From NCBI GenBank assembly GCA_944389935.1, contig CALXOE010000047.1, forward strand, positions 1-33,733: a stretch of DNA of 33,733 nucleotides. The letters run 5' to 3'. Source of the stretch: an uncultured Victivallis sp. GTDB lineage: Bacteria; Verrucomicrobiota; Lentisphaeria; Victivallales; Victivallaceae. The notes beneath the pieces are model-generated. The model was given only the letters and a program-made list of their open reading frames with translations. It made no database searches and was not told where the DNA came from. Made by a program: the position numbers and the translations under genes. Positions 22,822 to 30,914 of the stretch are shown in pieces (position 1 is the first letter of the stretch; the number at the start of each line of letters is the position of its first letter).

Positions 22822-24813
22822 ATGTTGCTGAAACGGATGGATGAGACGATCACGCAGGGTCTTTACGATCTGGACGCGGGGCCGCAGGAGGTGGACGCCT
22901 ATGTCGCGGAGCCGTCGATGGGGGACGGCGTAATCCACTGGGAGATCGCCGCCAGCGGGATGGTGCCGCGCAGTCTGCTCCACTACGACGACACCCCGGA
23001 CGCAAGCGTCAAATTCAACAGCAGCTGGCGGGACTTCTACGCCTCGGGCGCGGCGTTCGGGGAGAGACCGCTGTACAGCGGCAGTTCGACCTTTTTCGGC
23101 GGCGGCAAGCCGAACTTCGGCGGAGTCGCCAAAGCGGCGATCTATCTGCGCTATTCGGCGGGATTCCTGAACTGGCTCGAAGCGTTTGATCCGGAGACGG
23201 CCGCCCGTCTCCGGGAAGAGATTCCGGCATTCGAGGCGATGATGGAAAACGCCAGGACGAAAAAACTGCCGGCCGTATGGCATAAGTTCAAGGCGCCGCG
23301 CGACCAGTGGCCGCTGGTGAGCATCTGCCGGTTGAGCAACGGGAAACAGCTCGTGCTGTGGCTCCTGGCGGACGGGACAGATGACTGGACGCTTGACGAA
23401 CTCGAGATCGACGCGGCGCGTTCCCGGGAAGTCATGGGATTTCTCGTGCCGCCGGAAGTTGCGGATCTGGAACTGGTTGCCGAGGAGTTTCAGGCAGGAA
23501 GCGGACTCGGGCGCAATGCGTTCGGGAAAGAGTACAAGCTCGATGCGATCCGCCACTCCGAATTCCACCGGCTGCTGGGCGTGATCCCGGAAAATTCGAT
23601 CGACACCATCCGCGGACTCTGGGCCAACAAACTCGAGTATCGCGTGAAAGTCGCGCCGTCTCCGGATACTTCGACGCTGCTGTTTCTCCCGGAAAAAGAT
23701 TGTCCTTACAGCGAACTCAAGACGATCATCGACGCGGAGAACAACAGGAAAACGCTCTATTTCGAGGAGAAAAAAAAGAAAAAGGCGGCAGCTGCTGCAA
23801 ATGACGACCAGGAAAAAATTCATATCACTGCGCCGAACATCATTCCGACCATACGTTCCACGACGGTCTTTCTGACCAATCTGGAGGGCAGTACCAAGAA
23901 GAAACGCATTGTCCAGCAGATCTTTCCGTCGGTTTCGCTGGAGTATTTGCAGTACCTCAACGCGGAGTTGCTCCGCCTCTCCCCCGATTCTCCGCCGCTG
24001 CAGTATATTGTGGTCAACTACATGAAGCAGGCACTGACCGGGCAGGATGGCGACACGCCGAGCGTCTATCGTTACTGGACGGAGATCTTCACCCGGGCGC
24101 TGCAGAAACAGTTGATCTCGGGCCGCGAGGCGTATTTGAATTTTCAGCGGTTCTGCAAAAGCCAGAGCGGTGACAAGCTGATCGACAAACTCGGAGCGCG
24201 CAACTATTTCCAGTTGATCGGCAAGCTGTTGCGGCTTCAGCATCTGATCGCGACGGCCCGGACGGAGCCGGAACGGCTGCGAACGAACGAATTTCAAATG
24301 GAATTATCCCGGATCGAAAATTTCCACGACATAACAACAGGAGTATTCGGCATGAGAAGTTCAAGCAATCCCCCCACAACGCAATCGCTTCTCGGAGAGG
24401 CGGATGGGCTGTTGCGAGACTACGAGAGAAGCAAGTTTGAAAACTTTCTGCGCCTGGCCTGGTCCGGCGTGCCGGAAGAGGATTTCGCCGTCTTTGCCCG
24501 CGGCGCGCTGACCGGAATGCTGCTGCATGACCTCTGCTGGATGGTTCAGCAGCAGGGACGCTCGTTCTCCGCGACGCAGGGGCGTCATCCGTCCCGGCTG
24601 CGCGGCGAGGAGCTCTTCCGGGTGTTCGAGAAAGGAATCGGACTACTCATGAATCTGGACAAGGAACAGCTCTTCAACTGCCGACTGCTGCCGTTCCTGA
24701 AGTCGCTGGGTCCCGAGAGCCGCCGGGATGCGTTCAATTCCGGCCTGATTTGCGGTATGGTCTACTTCGAGAAGAAAAACGATAACAAGCAAGAAGAGGT
24801 GAATCATGATTAA
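22822..24813 (+). CDS. cas8b: Cas8, large subunit of a type I-B-like Cascade
   Basis: A 663-residue protein in the place of Cas8b between cas6 and cas7. ATG 22822 follows GGGAGG with 7-nt spacing; a TTG at 22807 is less likely. Recognition rests on position, size and general resemblance to the Csh1/TM1802 group. There are few cysteines and no CxxC pairs, so the zinc-binding element of many Cas8b proteins appears to be missing. A Lys-rich linker (EEKKKKKAAAAAND) near residue 320 is encoded by A8-G-A5. The last 153 residues are helical (LLRDYERSKFENFLRLAWSG) and resemble a fused Cas11 small subunit; they also have their own start signal. Subtype assignment is probable, not proven. Confidence 0.8.
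   Translation: MLLKRMDETITQGLYDLDAGPQEVDAYVAEPSMGDGVIHWEIAASGMVPRSLLHYDDTPDASVKFNSSWRDFYASGAAFGERPLYSGSSTFFGGGKPNFGGVAKAAIYLRYSAGFLNWLEAFDPETAARLREEIPAFEAMMENARTKKLPAVWHKFKAPRDQWPLVSICRLSNGKQLVLWLLADGTDDWTLDELEIDAARSREVMGFLVPPEVADLELVAEEFQAGSGLGRNAFGKEYKLDAIRHSEFHRLLGVIPENSIDTIRGLWANKLEYRVKVAPSPDTSTLLFLPEKDCPYSELKTIIDAENNRKTLYFEEKKKKKAAAAANDDQEKIHITAPNIIPTIRSTTVFLTNLEGSTKKKRIVQQIFPSVSLEYLQYLNAELLRLSPDSPPLQYIVVNYMKQALTGQDGDTPSVYRYWTEIFTRALQKQLISGREAYLNFQRFCKSQSGDKLIDKLGARNYFQLIGKLLRLQHLIATARTEPERLRTNEFQMELSRIENFHDITTGVFGMRSSSNPPTTQSLLGEADGLLRDYERSKFENFLRLAWSGVPEEDFAVFARGALTGMLLHDLCWMVQQQGRSFSATQGRHPSRLRGEELFRVFEKGIGLLMNLDKEQLFNCRLLPFLKSLGPESRRDAFNSGLICGMVYFEKKNDNKQEEVNHD
24352..24813 (+). CDS. 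cas11b: Cas11 small subunit, predicted from an internal start in cas8
   Basis: Inside cas8 and in frame with it, AGGAG at 24339-24343 is followed after 8 nt by ATG 24352, giving a 153-residue, largely helical protein identical to the Cas8 C-terminus (MRSSSNPPTTQSLL onwards). Independent translation of Cas11 from within cas8 or cas10d has been shown experimentally in types I-B, I-C and I-D. The ribosome site is as strong as those of the annotated cas genes, and the start falls at the junction between the Cas8 body and the helical tail. Two or more copies would line the Cascade belly. Not proven for this organism. Confidence 0.72.
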   Translation: MRSSSNPPTTQSLLGEADGLLRDYERSKFENFLRLAWSGVPEEDFAVFARGALTGMLLHDLCWMVQQQGRSFSATQGRHPSRLRGEELFRVFEKGIGLLMNLDKEQLFNCRLLPFLKSLGPESRRDAFNSGLICGMVYFEKKNDNKQEEVNHD

Positions 24814-25771
24814 AGTCAACTCCACGCTCCCCGCCGCCGGAAACGCCTACATCCTGTTCGGTTTTGAAGCCATCCAGGCGCGTCCGAATCTCGACCCGTA
24901 CAGCAGCACGCTGCGGATGAACGACGAGACCGGCCAGGTATTCACGAGCGACGTCCATATCAAACACCATGTCCGTCGCGGCCTCAAAGCCTGTGCGATG
25001 GCGGAAAATCTGCCGCACGCCGCGGAAACGGTCTTTTATGAAAAAGAGGACGAAGAGGGCAATCCCTGCAATTTCAATTTGCGGCTGGAAAAAATCCGCA
25101 AGGCCGCCGGAATTGAAAAACCGGATATGAAAGATGCGCTGTACAACACGCTCGATCTGCCGCTGTTCGGCTATGTCCACGCAGTCAAACAGGAGAATTT
25201 CAACGTGACGAACGCGGCGAATACGCTGTTCCGCCCGGTGACGTTCCACGATTGCGAGATCTACTCCCTCGGCCGCAACAATGCGTTCCCGACCTTGGAC
25301 AAGGACACGAAGCGCATCCGGGAGTCAGCCGGGTCGGCCACGGTCGATTCGCTGGAGTACGGTTTCTTCCTCGCGCTCTGGGAGATCAATCTCAACATGC
25401 TGCGGATCAACGCCTCCGGCAACAAGCTCATCAACTGGGAACAGGGCGGTGCGGCAAAATGGCTCGAACTGCTCGCGAACGGCATGTGGCGCGCTTACTC
25501 CAGCGATCGTTTCCCGTCATTCACGCAGCGTTCGCAGTTTGCACAGTTCGTTCTGGGGTGGCTGCCGACCGGCGACGTCAGCTACGCGAACCCGGCGTCG
25601 CTCTACGACCAGCTCGAAGAGAAGCGGATCAAAACCCACTCCGGCGCGGTCGCCGCACTGGAAAAACTCCTGCCGGGCTACCTCGCCGGCTGGGACTGCC
25701 GCAATGAAACCGTCTTTCTCAAACATCAGGCGGCCAACTTCCCGGTGGAGCTGCCGGGAGCCGGAGCATGA
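24806..25771 (+). CDS. cas7: Cas7 backbone subunit (Csh2-like)
   Basis: A 321-residue RAMP protein forming the crRNA-binding backbone of Cascade. The N-terminal block RMNDETGQVFTSDVHIKHHVRRGL matches the Cas7/Csh2/Csd2 pattern (R-x-D/N-x-ETG, SDV-x-xK-x-x-R). The middle block NTLFRPVTFHDCEIYSLGRNN and the tail are more divergent. ATG 24806 follows GAGGTG and overlaps the cas8 stop by 8 nt. The stop overlaps the cas5 start. Confidence 0.88.
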   Translation: MIKVNSTLPAAGNAYILFGFEAIQARPNLDPYSSTLRMNDETGQVFTSDVHIKHHVRRGLKACAMAENLPHAAETVFYEKEDEEGNPCNFNLRLEKIRKAAGIEKPDMKDALYNTLDLPLFGYVHAVKQENFNVTNAANTLFRPVTFHDCEIYSLGRNNAFPTLDKDTKRIRESAGSATVDSLEYGFFLALWEINLNMLRINASGNKLINWEQGGAAKWLELLANGMWRAYSSDRFPSFTQRSQFAQFVLGWLPTGDVSYANPASLYDQLEEKRIKTHSGAVAALEKLLPGYLAGWDCRNETVFLKHQAANFPVELPGAGA

Positions 25772-26499
25772 GCATTCTGATCTTTGAACTCAGCGGCGAC
25801 ATGGCGTTGTGGCGCAACGTCTACGACTCCATGGGCAGCTACTCCTGCCTCGGCCCGGCGCCGAGCAATCTCGCGGGAATCTGCGGGGCGGCGCTCGGCT
25901 TCGCCTCGCCGCGCTCACAGGCTGCGGGAGAACAGGACGCGAAAGCGCTCAAACTCCTGGACAGGAAAGGGATGCCGTGGCCGGTATCACCGGAACTTCT
26001 CGCCTGGGAGGAGGCGAACGACTTCCGCGTCGCCTGCCGCTGGGCCGGGAAATTTCCGGTGCGCGCGCCGTGGAACGTCAACGGCTGCAAAGAGATCGGG
26101 AAAGGGGAAAATCTGCGGATCCAGCAGCAGGTGATTCTCGACCCCGTCTATGAAGTCGCCGTACAGCTGCCGGATCCCGAGGCGGAACGCCTGGCCGCGG
26201 CACTGAGGACTCCGGCGTTTCCGCTCTCGCTCGGAGCGGCGTTTTGCCGGGCGATCGTGCGGCGGATCCGGCTCGCCGGGGCGCTGCCCGAGTCTGCCGA
26301 CTGGGCGTTCCGGCTCGACGGCATTCCGCTCGGGGAAGCGGTTCCGTTCTCCCGGCATATCGTGAATCCGGAAGAGTGCTTCGAGCGGATCGAGAGCGAC
26401 GGTTACTGGGTTTACCCGACGGCGGAACATCCCGGGGTAAAACAGGATAACCCGTTCGTAAAAGGATGGATCCGCAAGGAAAAGGAGGCTGCGGATTGA
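25768..26499 (+). CDS. cas5: Cas5 subunit
   Basis: A 243-residue Cas5 that would cap the 5' handle of the crRNA. The opening ILIFELSGDMALWRNVYDSMGSYSCLGPAPSNLAGICGAALGF is the classic Cas5 start (beta strand, then S-x-x-x-P-x-x-x-x-x-G-x-x-G). QQQVILDPVYEVAVQLP and FPLSLGAAFCRA are also typical. It overlaps cas7 by 4 nt (ATGA) and its stop overlaps the likely cas3 start (TTGA). Confidence 0.9.
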   Translation: MSILIFELSGDMALWRNVYDSMGSYSCLGPAPSNLAGICGAALGFASPRSQAAGEQDAKALKLLDRKGMPWPVSPELLAWEEANDFRVACRWAGKFPVRAPWNVNGCKEIGKGENLRIQQQVILDPVYEVAVQLPDPEAERLAAALRTPAFPLSLGAAFCRAIVRRIRLAGALPESADWAFRLDGIPLGEAVPFSRHIVNPEECFERIESDGYWVYPTAEHPGVKQDNPFVKGWIRKEKEAAD

Positions 26500-28874
26500 A
26501 ACTCTTCAGCCATGGGGAGAACTCCGATCTGCGCGAACACCTCGCGGAGGTCATGACCGCCGCGGAGACGCCGGAAGAACGGATCATCTGCGCCTGCCAC
26601 GACCTCGGCAAAGCGACGAAAGCGTGGCAGGCGTACATCACGGGGAAGCTCCCGGAGTCGCCGCACCATCACGCCGCTGCGGGCGGGGTGTTTGCCGCAT
26701 TGCTGCTGCTCGAACGCGGCGGCGATGAGTCGGCGTACTGGGCGCTTGTCGCACTTCACGCAGGCGCGGCGCACCACACAATGCTGCAGCAGCTCGGGCC
26801 CATGCAGCTGAACGATCTTCCGGCGGTGGCGGGAGACGCGCAGGCGAAAGCGTTCGCGCTGGACCGGGAGTCCGGGATCGCCTCGCTGCTCCCGGAGCTG
26901 CCGGCTTCCGTGCTGGAAGCGGCGTGGCGGCGTCTGGAAAGAATCGCCCCGGCGGGGGCCGGAGAGGCGCGGGGAGAGCTCAACCGGGAATGCCGGACGC
27001 TCCCGCCGGAACGACGGCTGCGGGCCTATCTGCACAGCCGGTCGCTGCTCGGTCGGCTCTGTCTCCAGGATCACCGGTCAGCGGCGCGGCAGTCGGGGAA
27101 GGAGGTCGAAGTCTCTTCATGGCGGAACGCATTCCCGGATCGGGAGTTCCGGCCGCGCCCGCAGCGGGAGTTTTCCGGGCATTCCGGGATTGCCGAACTC
27201 CGGACCCGGCTGCGGGACTCCTTTCTGGAGGCGGTCAAAGAGGACGGGATCTTCTACTTCATCGACGCCCCGACCGGACTCGGCAAAACCGAAGCGATGC
27301 TGCGCGGGGCGGAAAACCTCCTCGCGCGCGAAAATTTCCGGCGAATTGTCTTTGCCGTGCCGCAGGTGTCGGTGGCCGATCAGGTGTTCGAGGATTATTT
27401 TTCCAGGTGTGACGCCCGGATCTGGAATTACCGCCGGCGCGAATCGCATACCGCCTCCGGAGAAGCCGCCGAAACGCGGCGCGGCAATGGTGCAGATGCC
27501 GAAGCACTTGAAATCGAAGAGCATCCATTTTCCAGCTCCTACAATGTCACGACATTCAATCAGGTGCTGCTTGCGATGTGCCATCCGGCCCGGAACCGGT
27601 GCATCCGTGGACTCGGGCTGCATGATGCGGTCGTGATTCTGGATGAATTTCATAAACTGCCGCAGGTGATTCTGCCTTTCTTCTTCCGGGCAGCGCGGGA
27701 GTATGCGAAAGAGAATCACTGCCGGTTCATCCTCGGCTCGGCGACACCGCTGGAACCGTTCCCGTTCTGGGACTTGCAGGATTCGAGAAGAATCCCTGCC
27801 GCTGTGACCGCACCGGTTTACAGCGCTCCCGAAATCGACAACCGCAGGCTCTATCGGAGTCTGGGCGCCCTCACCGTCGATGAACTCGGGGAAAAGATCG
27901 AGGCATTCCACGCCGTCGATGATCGGAATCTGCTCGTCGTGGTCAATCTGGTCGGACGGGGGAGTTGGCCGCTGCGCCGTTTTTTCGACCGGAAGTTTCA
28001 ACCGTGGCGTCAGCTTGAGGAGCTTCGCGCTCCGGGGAGCGGGCGGATCATCGTCTGGCTGGACGGGCTCGTCCCGCCGGGCCTGCGCCGGGAACTGGTC
28101 CTCGCCTGCCGCGAGGCGATGAAACTGCGCCCGGTCACGCTGATCTCAACTCAGATGGTTGAAGTCGGCGTCGACCTTGATTTCGACGCGGCGCTGATCG
28201 ACTATCAGGGGATCGCCGCAACGATTCAGCGGGGCGGCCGCGTCGGTCGGAACGGGAGGCCGGAACCATGTGAGGTCAATGTATTTACCTTGATCGACGA
28301 TACCGGAAAAAGCTCCCGGGAACGACTCCTTGATGTGCAGGCGAAGTATGACTCCCGATTGAAAGTCACTCCTTTCGACCAGATTTACAGCAAGGAAACG
28401 CATTTCCTGTCGCTCGAAGAGAGGTTTTTCCGGAACTGGAAAGCGGAGACGACATTGCGAGACTCCGATCTGACAGCGCAACTATCTGATATTCAACGCA
28501 AAATATTCTCCCGTCTTACCGTAACCGGGCTGCTGGAGAAATGGTTGTTTCTCTCTGAATTCCAGCCGCAGGCGCTCGGCTGCACATTCGAGAAAGCGCA
28601 ATGGGTGGCGGAACTCTTCGACTCCGAGAGCGGAAGCGAATTGATTCTGGTGGAGTCGCAGGAGATCCTCGACCGGCTTTCCCTGCTGAACCGCCGAATC
28701 CAATCCAACGAGAGCACCCCGGAGGAACGCCGGGAATTTCTGGCGCTTCAGAGCGACCGGAAGATCGCGCCCTCATCGGCCATCCTCCCGGAGCTCGGAC
28801 TCGGCGAACCCGTCGGGCTGATCTCGTATCCGGACGAATTGCCGGTCTATCTGGTGGATGCGATGATTCTGTGA
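26496..28874 (+). CDS. cas3: Cas3 helicase-nuclease
   Basis: A 792-residue fused HD nuclease and superfamily 2 helicase that degrades the target DNA. HD domain: His6, His15, CHDLGK (H35, D36) and a later HHH and LHAGAAHH. Helicase: Walker A APTGLGKT (258-265), DEFH box (383-386), motif III GSATP, and motif VI QRGGRVGRNGR. The start is probably TTG 26496, since AGGAGG lies 7 nt upstream and no ribosome site precedes ATG 26466, which would add ten residues. All core motifs are present, so the enzyme looks active. Confidence 0.94.
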   Translation: MKLFSHGENSDLREHLAEVMTAAETPEERIICACHDLGKATKAWQAYITGKLPESPHHHAAAGGVFAALLLLERGGDESAYWALVALHAGAAHHTMLQQLGPMQLNDLPAVAGDAQAKAFALDRESGIASLLPELPASVLEAAWRRLERIAPAGAGEARGELNRECRTLPPERRLRAYLHSRSLLGRLCLQDHRSAARQSGKEVEVSSWRNAFPDREFRPRPQREFSGHSGIAELRTRLRDSFLEAVKEDGIFYFIDAPTGLGKTEAMLRGAENLLARENFRRIVFAVPQVSVADQVFEDYFSRCDARIWNYRRRESHTASGEAAETRRGNGADAEALEIEEHPFSSSYNVTTFNQVLLAMCHPARNRCIRGLGLHDAVVILDEFHKLPQVILPFFFRAAREYAKENHCRFILGSATPLEPFPFWDLQDSRRIPAAVTAPVYSAPEIDNRRLYRSLGALTVDELGEKIEAFHAVDDRNLLVVVNLVGRGSWPLRRFFDRKFQPWRQLEELRAPGSGRIIVWLDGLVPPGLRRELVLACREAMKLRPVTLISTQMVEVGVDLDFDAALIDYQGIAATIQRGGRVGRNGRPEPCEVNVFTLIDDTGKSSRERLLDVQAKYDSRLKVTPFDQIYSKETHFLSLEERFFRNWKAETTLRDSDLTAQLSDIQRKIFSRLTVTGLLEKWLFLSEFQPQALGCTFEKAQWVAELFDSESGSELILVESQEILDRLSLLNRRIQSNESTPEERREFLALQSDRKIAPSSAILPELGLGEPVGLISYPDELPVYLVDAMIL

Positions 28875-28884
28875 GAGGTGAGTC

Positions 28885-29373
28885 ATGGAATATACGGGCA
28901 CTGATTTGAACTATCTTCACGTCTGTCCCCGGAAGCTCTGGCTTTTCCGGCACGGGATCCGACTCGAGCAGGGAAACGAGCTGGTTCAGCTCGGCGTCCT
29001 GCTCGGAGAAGAGAGCTTTTCCCGGCAGGAGAAAGAGATCGCCATCGGCGAAGCCGGCGTGCTGGACTGGGCCGATTTCAAAGACGGCGTGATCCATGAG
29101 ACCAAACACGGCAAAGCCCCCGGCGATGGAGATGAAGCGCAGGTGCGCTATTACCTCTACTACCTCAACGCCCACGGAATCCGGGCTGATCAGGCGGTCA
29201 TTCACTACCCGAAAAAACGGGAAACCGTGACAGTGGAATGGAACGAAGAGGCCTCCCGGTTGACTGAAGCTGATCTGAAAACCTGTGAGGCGGTTGTTTC
29301 CGGGCCGATTCCGGCGGCGGAACGCCGTCCTTACTGCAAACATTGCGCTTATGAGGAGATGTGTTTTGTATGA
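28885..29373 (+). CDS. cas4: Cas4 exonuclease
   Basis: A 162-residue RecB-like nuclease that trims prespacers before integration. Iron-sulphur ligands are Cys14 (HVCPRKLW), Cys151, Cys154 and Cys160 (CKHCAYEEMC). The nuclease core has D in GVLDWADF and E-x-K in IHETKHGK, followed by QVRYYLYYL. Short but complete. ATG 28885 follows GAGGTG; the stop overlaps the cas1 ATG. Confidence 0.94.
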   Translation: MEYTGTDLNYLHVCPRKLWLFRHGIRLEQGNELVQLGVLLGEESFSRQEKEIAIGEAGVLDWADFKDGVIHETKHGKAPGDGDEAQVRYYLYYLNAHGIRADQAVIHYPKKRETVTVEWNEEASRLTEADLKTCEAVVSGPIPAAERRPYCKHCAYEEMCFV

Positions 29374-30422
29374 ATCTCTATCTGACCAGAGCGGGCCGCC
29401 TCCGGCGACAGGACAACACTCTGCGCTTTGAAACTGTTACCCTGCCACCGGAGGAAGAATACCCGGAGCAGGAAACCGAAAGCGGTGAACTCGACGAAAA
29501 AGCCGCCGCCGCAGTCAATATTCTGCCGGTGGAGAGCATTGAAGCGGTCTATGTCTTCGGTGAGATCACCCTGAATTCAAGACTCATCAACTTCCTGAAC
29601 AGCAGAAAGATACCGATTCACTTCTTCAACTGGTTCGGACATCATACCGGGACACTGCTGCCGCATGCGGAACAACTCAGCGGAGACTTGGTGATCCGGC
29701 AGGCGGAGGCGTACCGGAATCCGGAGGAACGGCTCATCATCTGCCGGGCACTGCTCGAAGCGACGTTTCACAACATCCGGTCGATCCTGCTCTACTACCA
29801 GCGCCGGAAAGGGGGATTGGAAGAGGCGGCCGAAACGGTCGAACAGCTTGCGGGACGGTTGCGTGAATGCTCGACGCCGGAAGAGTTGATGGGTGTGGAG
29901 GGAAATGTCCGGCGCATCTATTATCAGGCCTGGAGCGTCTGGCTGGGAGACGCGGGGAAACCGTTCAAACGGGTTTATCATCCGCCGGACAACCCGCTCA
30001 ATGCGTTGCTTTCGTTTCTGAACAGTCTTCTGTATACGGCCTGCGTAAGTGAGCTTTACCGGACGGCATTGTATCCGGGGATTTCCTATCTTCATACGCC
30101 GCAGACCCGCCGTTTTTCGCTGGCGCTGGATCTGGTGGAGCCATTCAAGCCGCTGATCGTGGATCGTCTGCTGTTCCGGCTCTGGGGCTGCCGAATGGTC
30201 GGAGACCGGGACTTCCGCAGACACAGCAATGGTTTTCTTCTGACGGATGAGGCGCGCCGGAAAATTCTGCAGGAGTGGGATCAGGAGTTGCGCCGGACGA
30301 TACAATGTCCGGCCTTGAACCGTTCGGTTTCCTACCGTCAGTTGCTGCGACTGGACTGCTACAAGCTCGTGAATCATCTGCTGGAGGGGCGGGAATACAA
30401 ACCTTACCGGATGAAGTATTGA
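29370..30422 (+). CDS. cas1: Cas1 integrase
   Basis: A 350-residue Cas1. Metal ligands are Glu177 (GVEGNVRRIYY), His242 (YLHTPQTRRFSLALDLVEPF) and the acidic pair Asp254/Glu257. The N-terminal domain ends with PVESIEAVYVFGEITLNSRLINFL, and QRRKGGLEEAAE is in the linker helix. ATG 29370 is chosen over GTG 29361, which is too close to AGGAG. Overlaps cas4 by 4 nt. Confidence 0.96.
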   Translation: MNLYLTRAGRLRRQDNTLRFETVTLPPEEEYPEQETESGELDEKAAAAVNILPVESIEAVYVFGEITLNSRLINFLNSRKIPIHFFNWFGHHTGTLLPHAEQLSGDLVIRQAEAYRNPEERLIICRALLEATFHNIRSILLYYQRRKGGLEEAAETVEQLAGRLRECSTPEELMGVEGNVRRIYYQAWSVWLGDAGKPFKRVYHPPDNPLNALLSFLNSLLYTACVSELYRTALYPGISYLHTPQTRRFSLALDLVEPFKPLIVDRLLFRLWGCRMVGDRDFRRHSNGFLLTDEARRKILQEWDQELRRTIQCPALNRSVSYRQLLRLDCYKLVNHLLEGREYKPYRMKY

Positions 30423-30423
30423 A

Positions 30424-30684
30424 ATGTACCTCATCATCGTCTACGATACGGAACATGATAACTGCGTCAAGCTGCACAAACTTTTGAAGAAACATCTCTT
30501 CTGGAATCAGAATTCCGTGTTTGAGGGGAGTGTAACGCGAGCTCAATTTGCGCGGATCAAGAAATTGCTGAATGACATTCGGGCGCAGAACAGTCATATC
30601 ACGTTTTACTCCATTGAGAGTGAAAAACTGCTGCATCGGGAGGAGTTGGGAGAAGCCAGAGGAAACACGTCAAACATTCTTTGA
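30424..30684 (+). CDS. cas2: Cas2
   Basis: An 86-residue Cas2 that dimerises between two Cas1 dimers. The ferredoxin fold starts MYLIIVYD with the conserved Asp8; FWNQNSVFEGSVTRAQFARIKKLL is typical of the type I-B group. It begins 1 nt after the cas1 stop. It is the last cas gene; the leader follows. Confidence 0.95.
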   Translation: MYLIIVYDTEHDNCVKLHKLLKKHLFWNQNSVFEGSVTRAQFARIKKLLNDIRAQNSHITFYSIESEKLLHREELGEARGNTSNIL

Positions 30685-30914
30685 ACAGCGGGAATTTGGG
30701 TTTAAATTGATTTAACTATTTCACGGGAAATAAATTGCACGAATGAATACCGACAGAAAATCCGGAGACACGGAGCTGAAGATATTCGGGTTGTTTGACA
30801 ATTACAATATTTGATTTTTTCAGGGAGAATGCTATATTATTCAAGGAGTTCCGCAAAAGAACGCCAAATCATTGAAATCCGAGCAAGCGGCCGCAGCTGC
30901 AGCCATTTGCACGG
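30685..30914 (+). other. CRISPR leader
   Basis: 230 bp, AT-rich in its first two thirds, between cas2 and the first repeat. No gene is supported. It carries the array promoter and presumably the Cas1-Cas2 integration signals. The position next to cas1-cas2 and the uniform first repeats indicate that new spacers enter at this side. Confidence 0.8.
30811..30838 (+). promoter_or_regulatory. Candidate promoter of the CRISPR array
   Basis: TTGATT (30811-30816), 16 bp, TATATT (30833-30838), with TG one base before the -10 box (extended -10). The start would be near 30845, about 70 nt before the first repeat. Confidence 0.6.

Noticed and set aside
22777..24297. A 506-codon minus-strand frame opposite cas8
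   Set aside because: Shadow frame; no motifs, and cas8 fits the operon.
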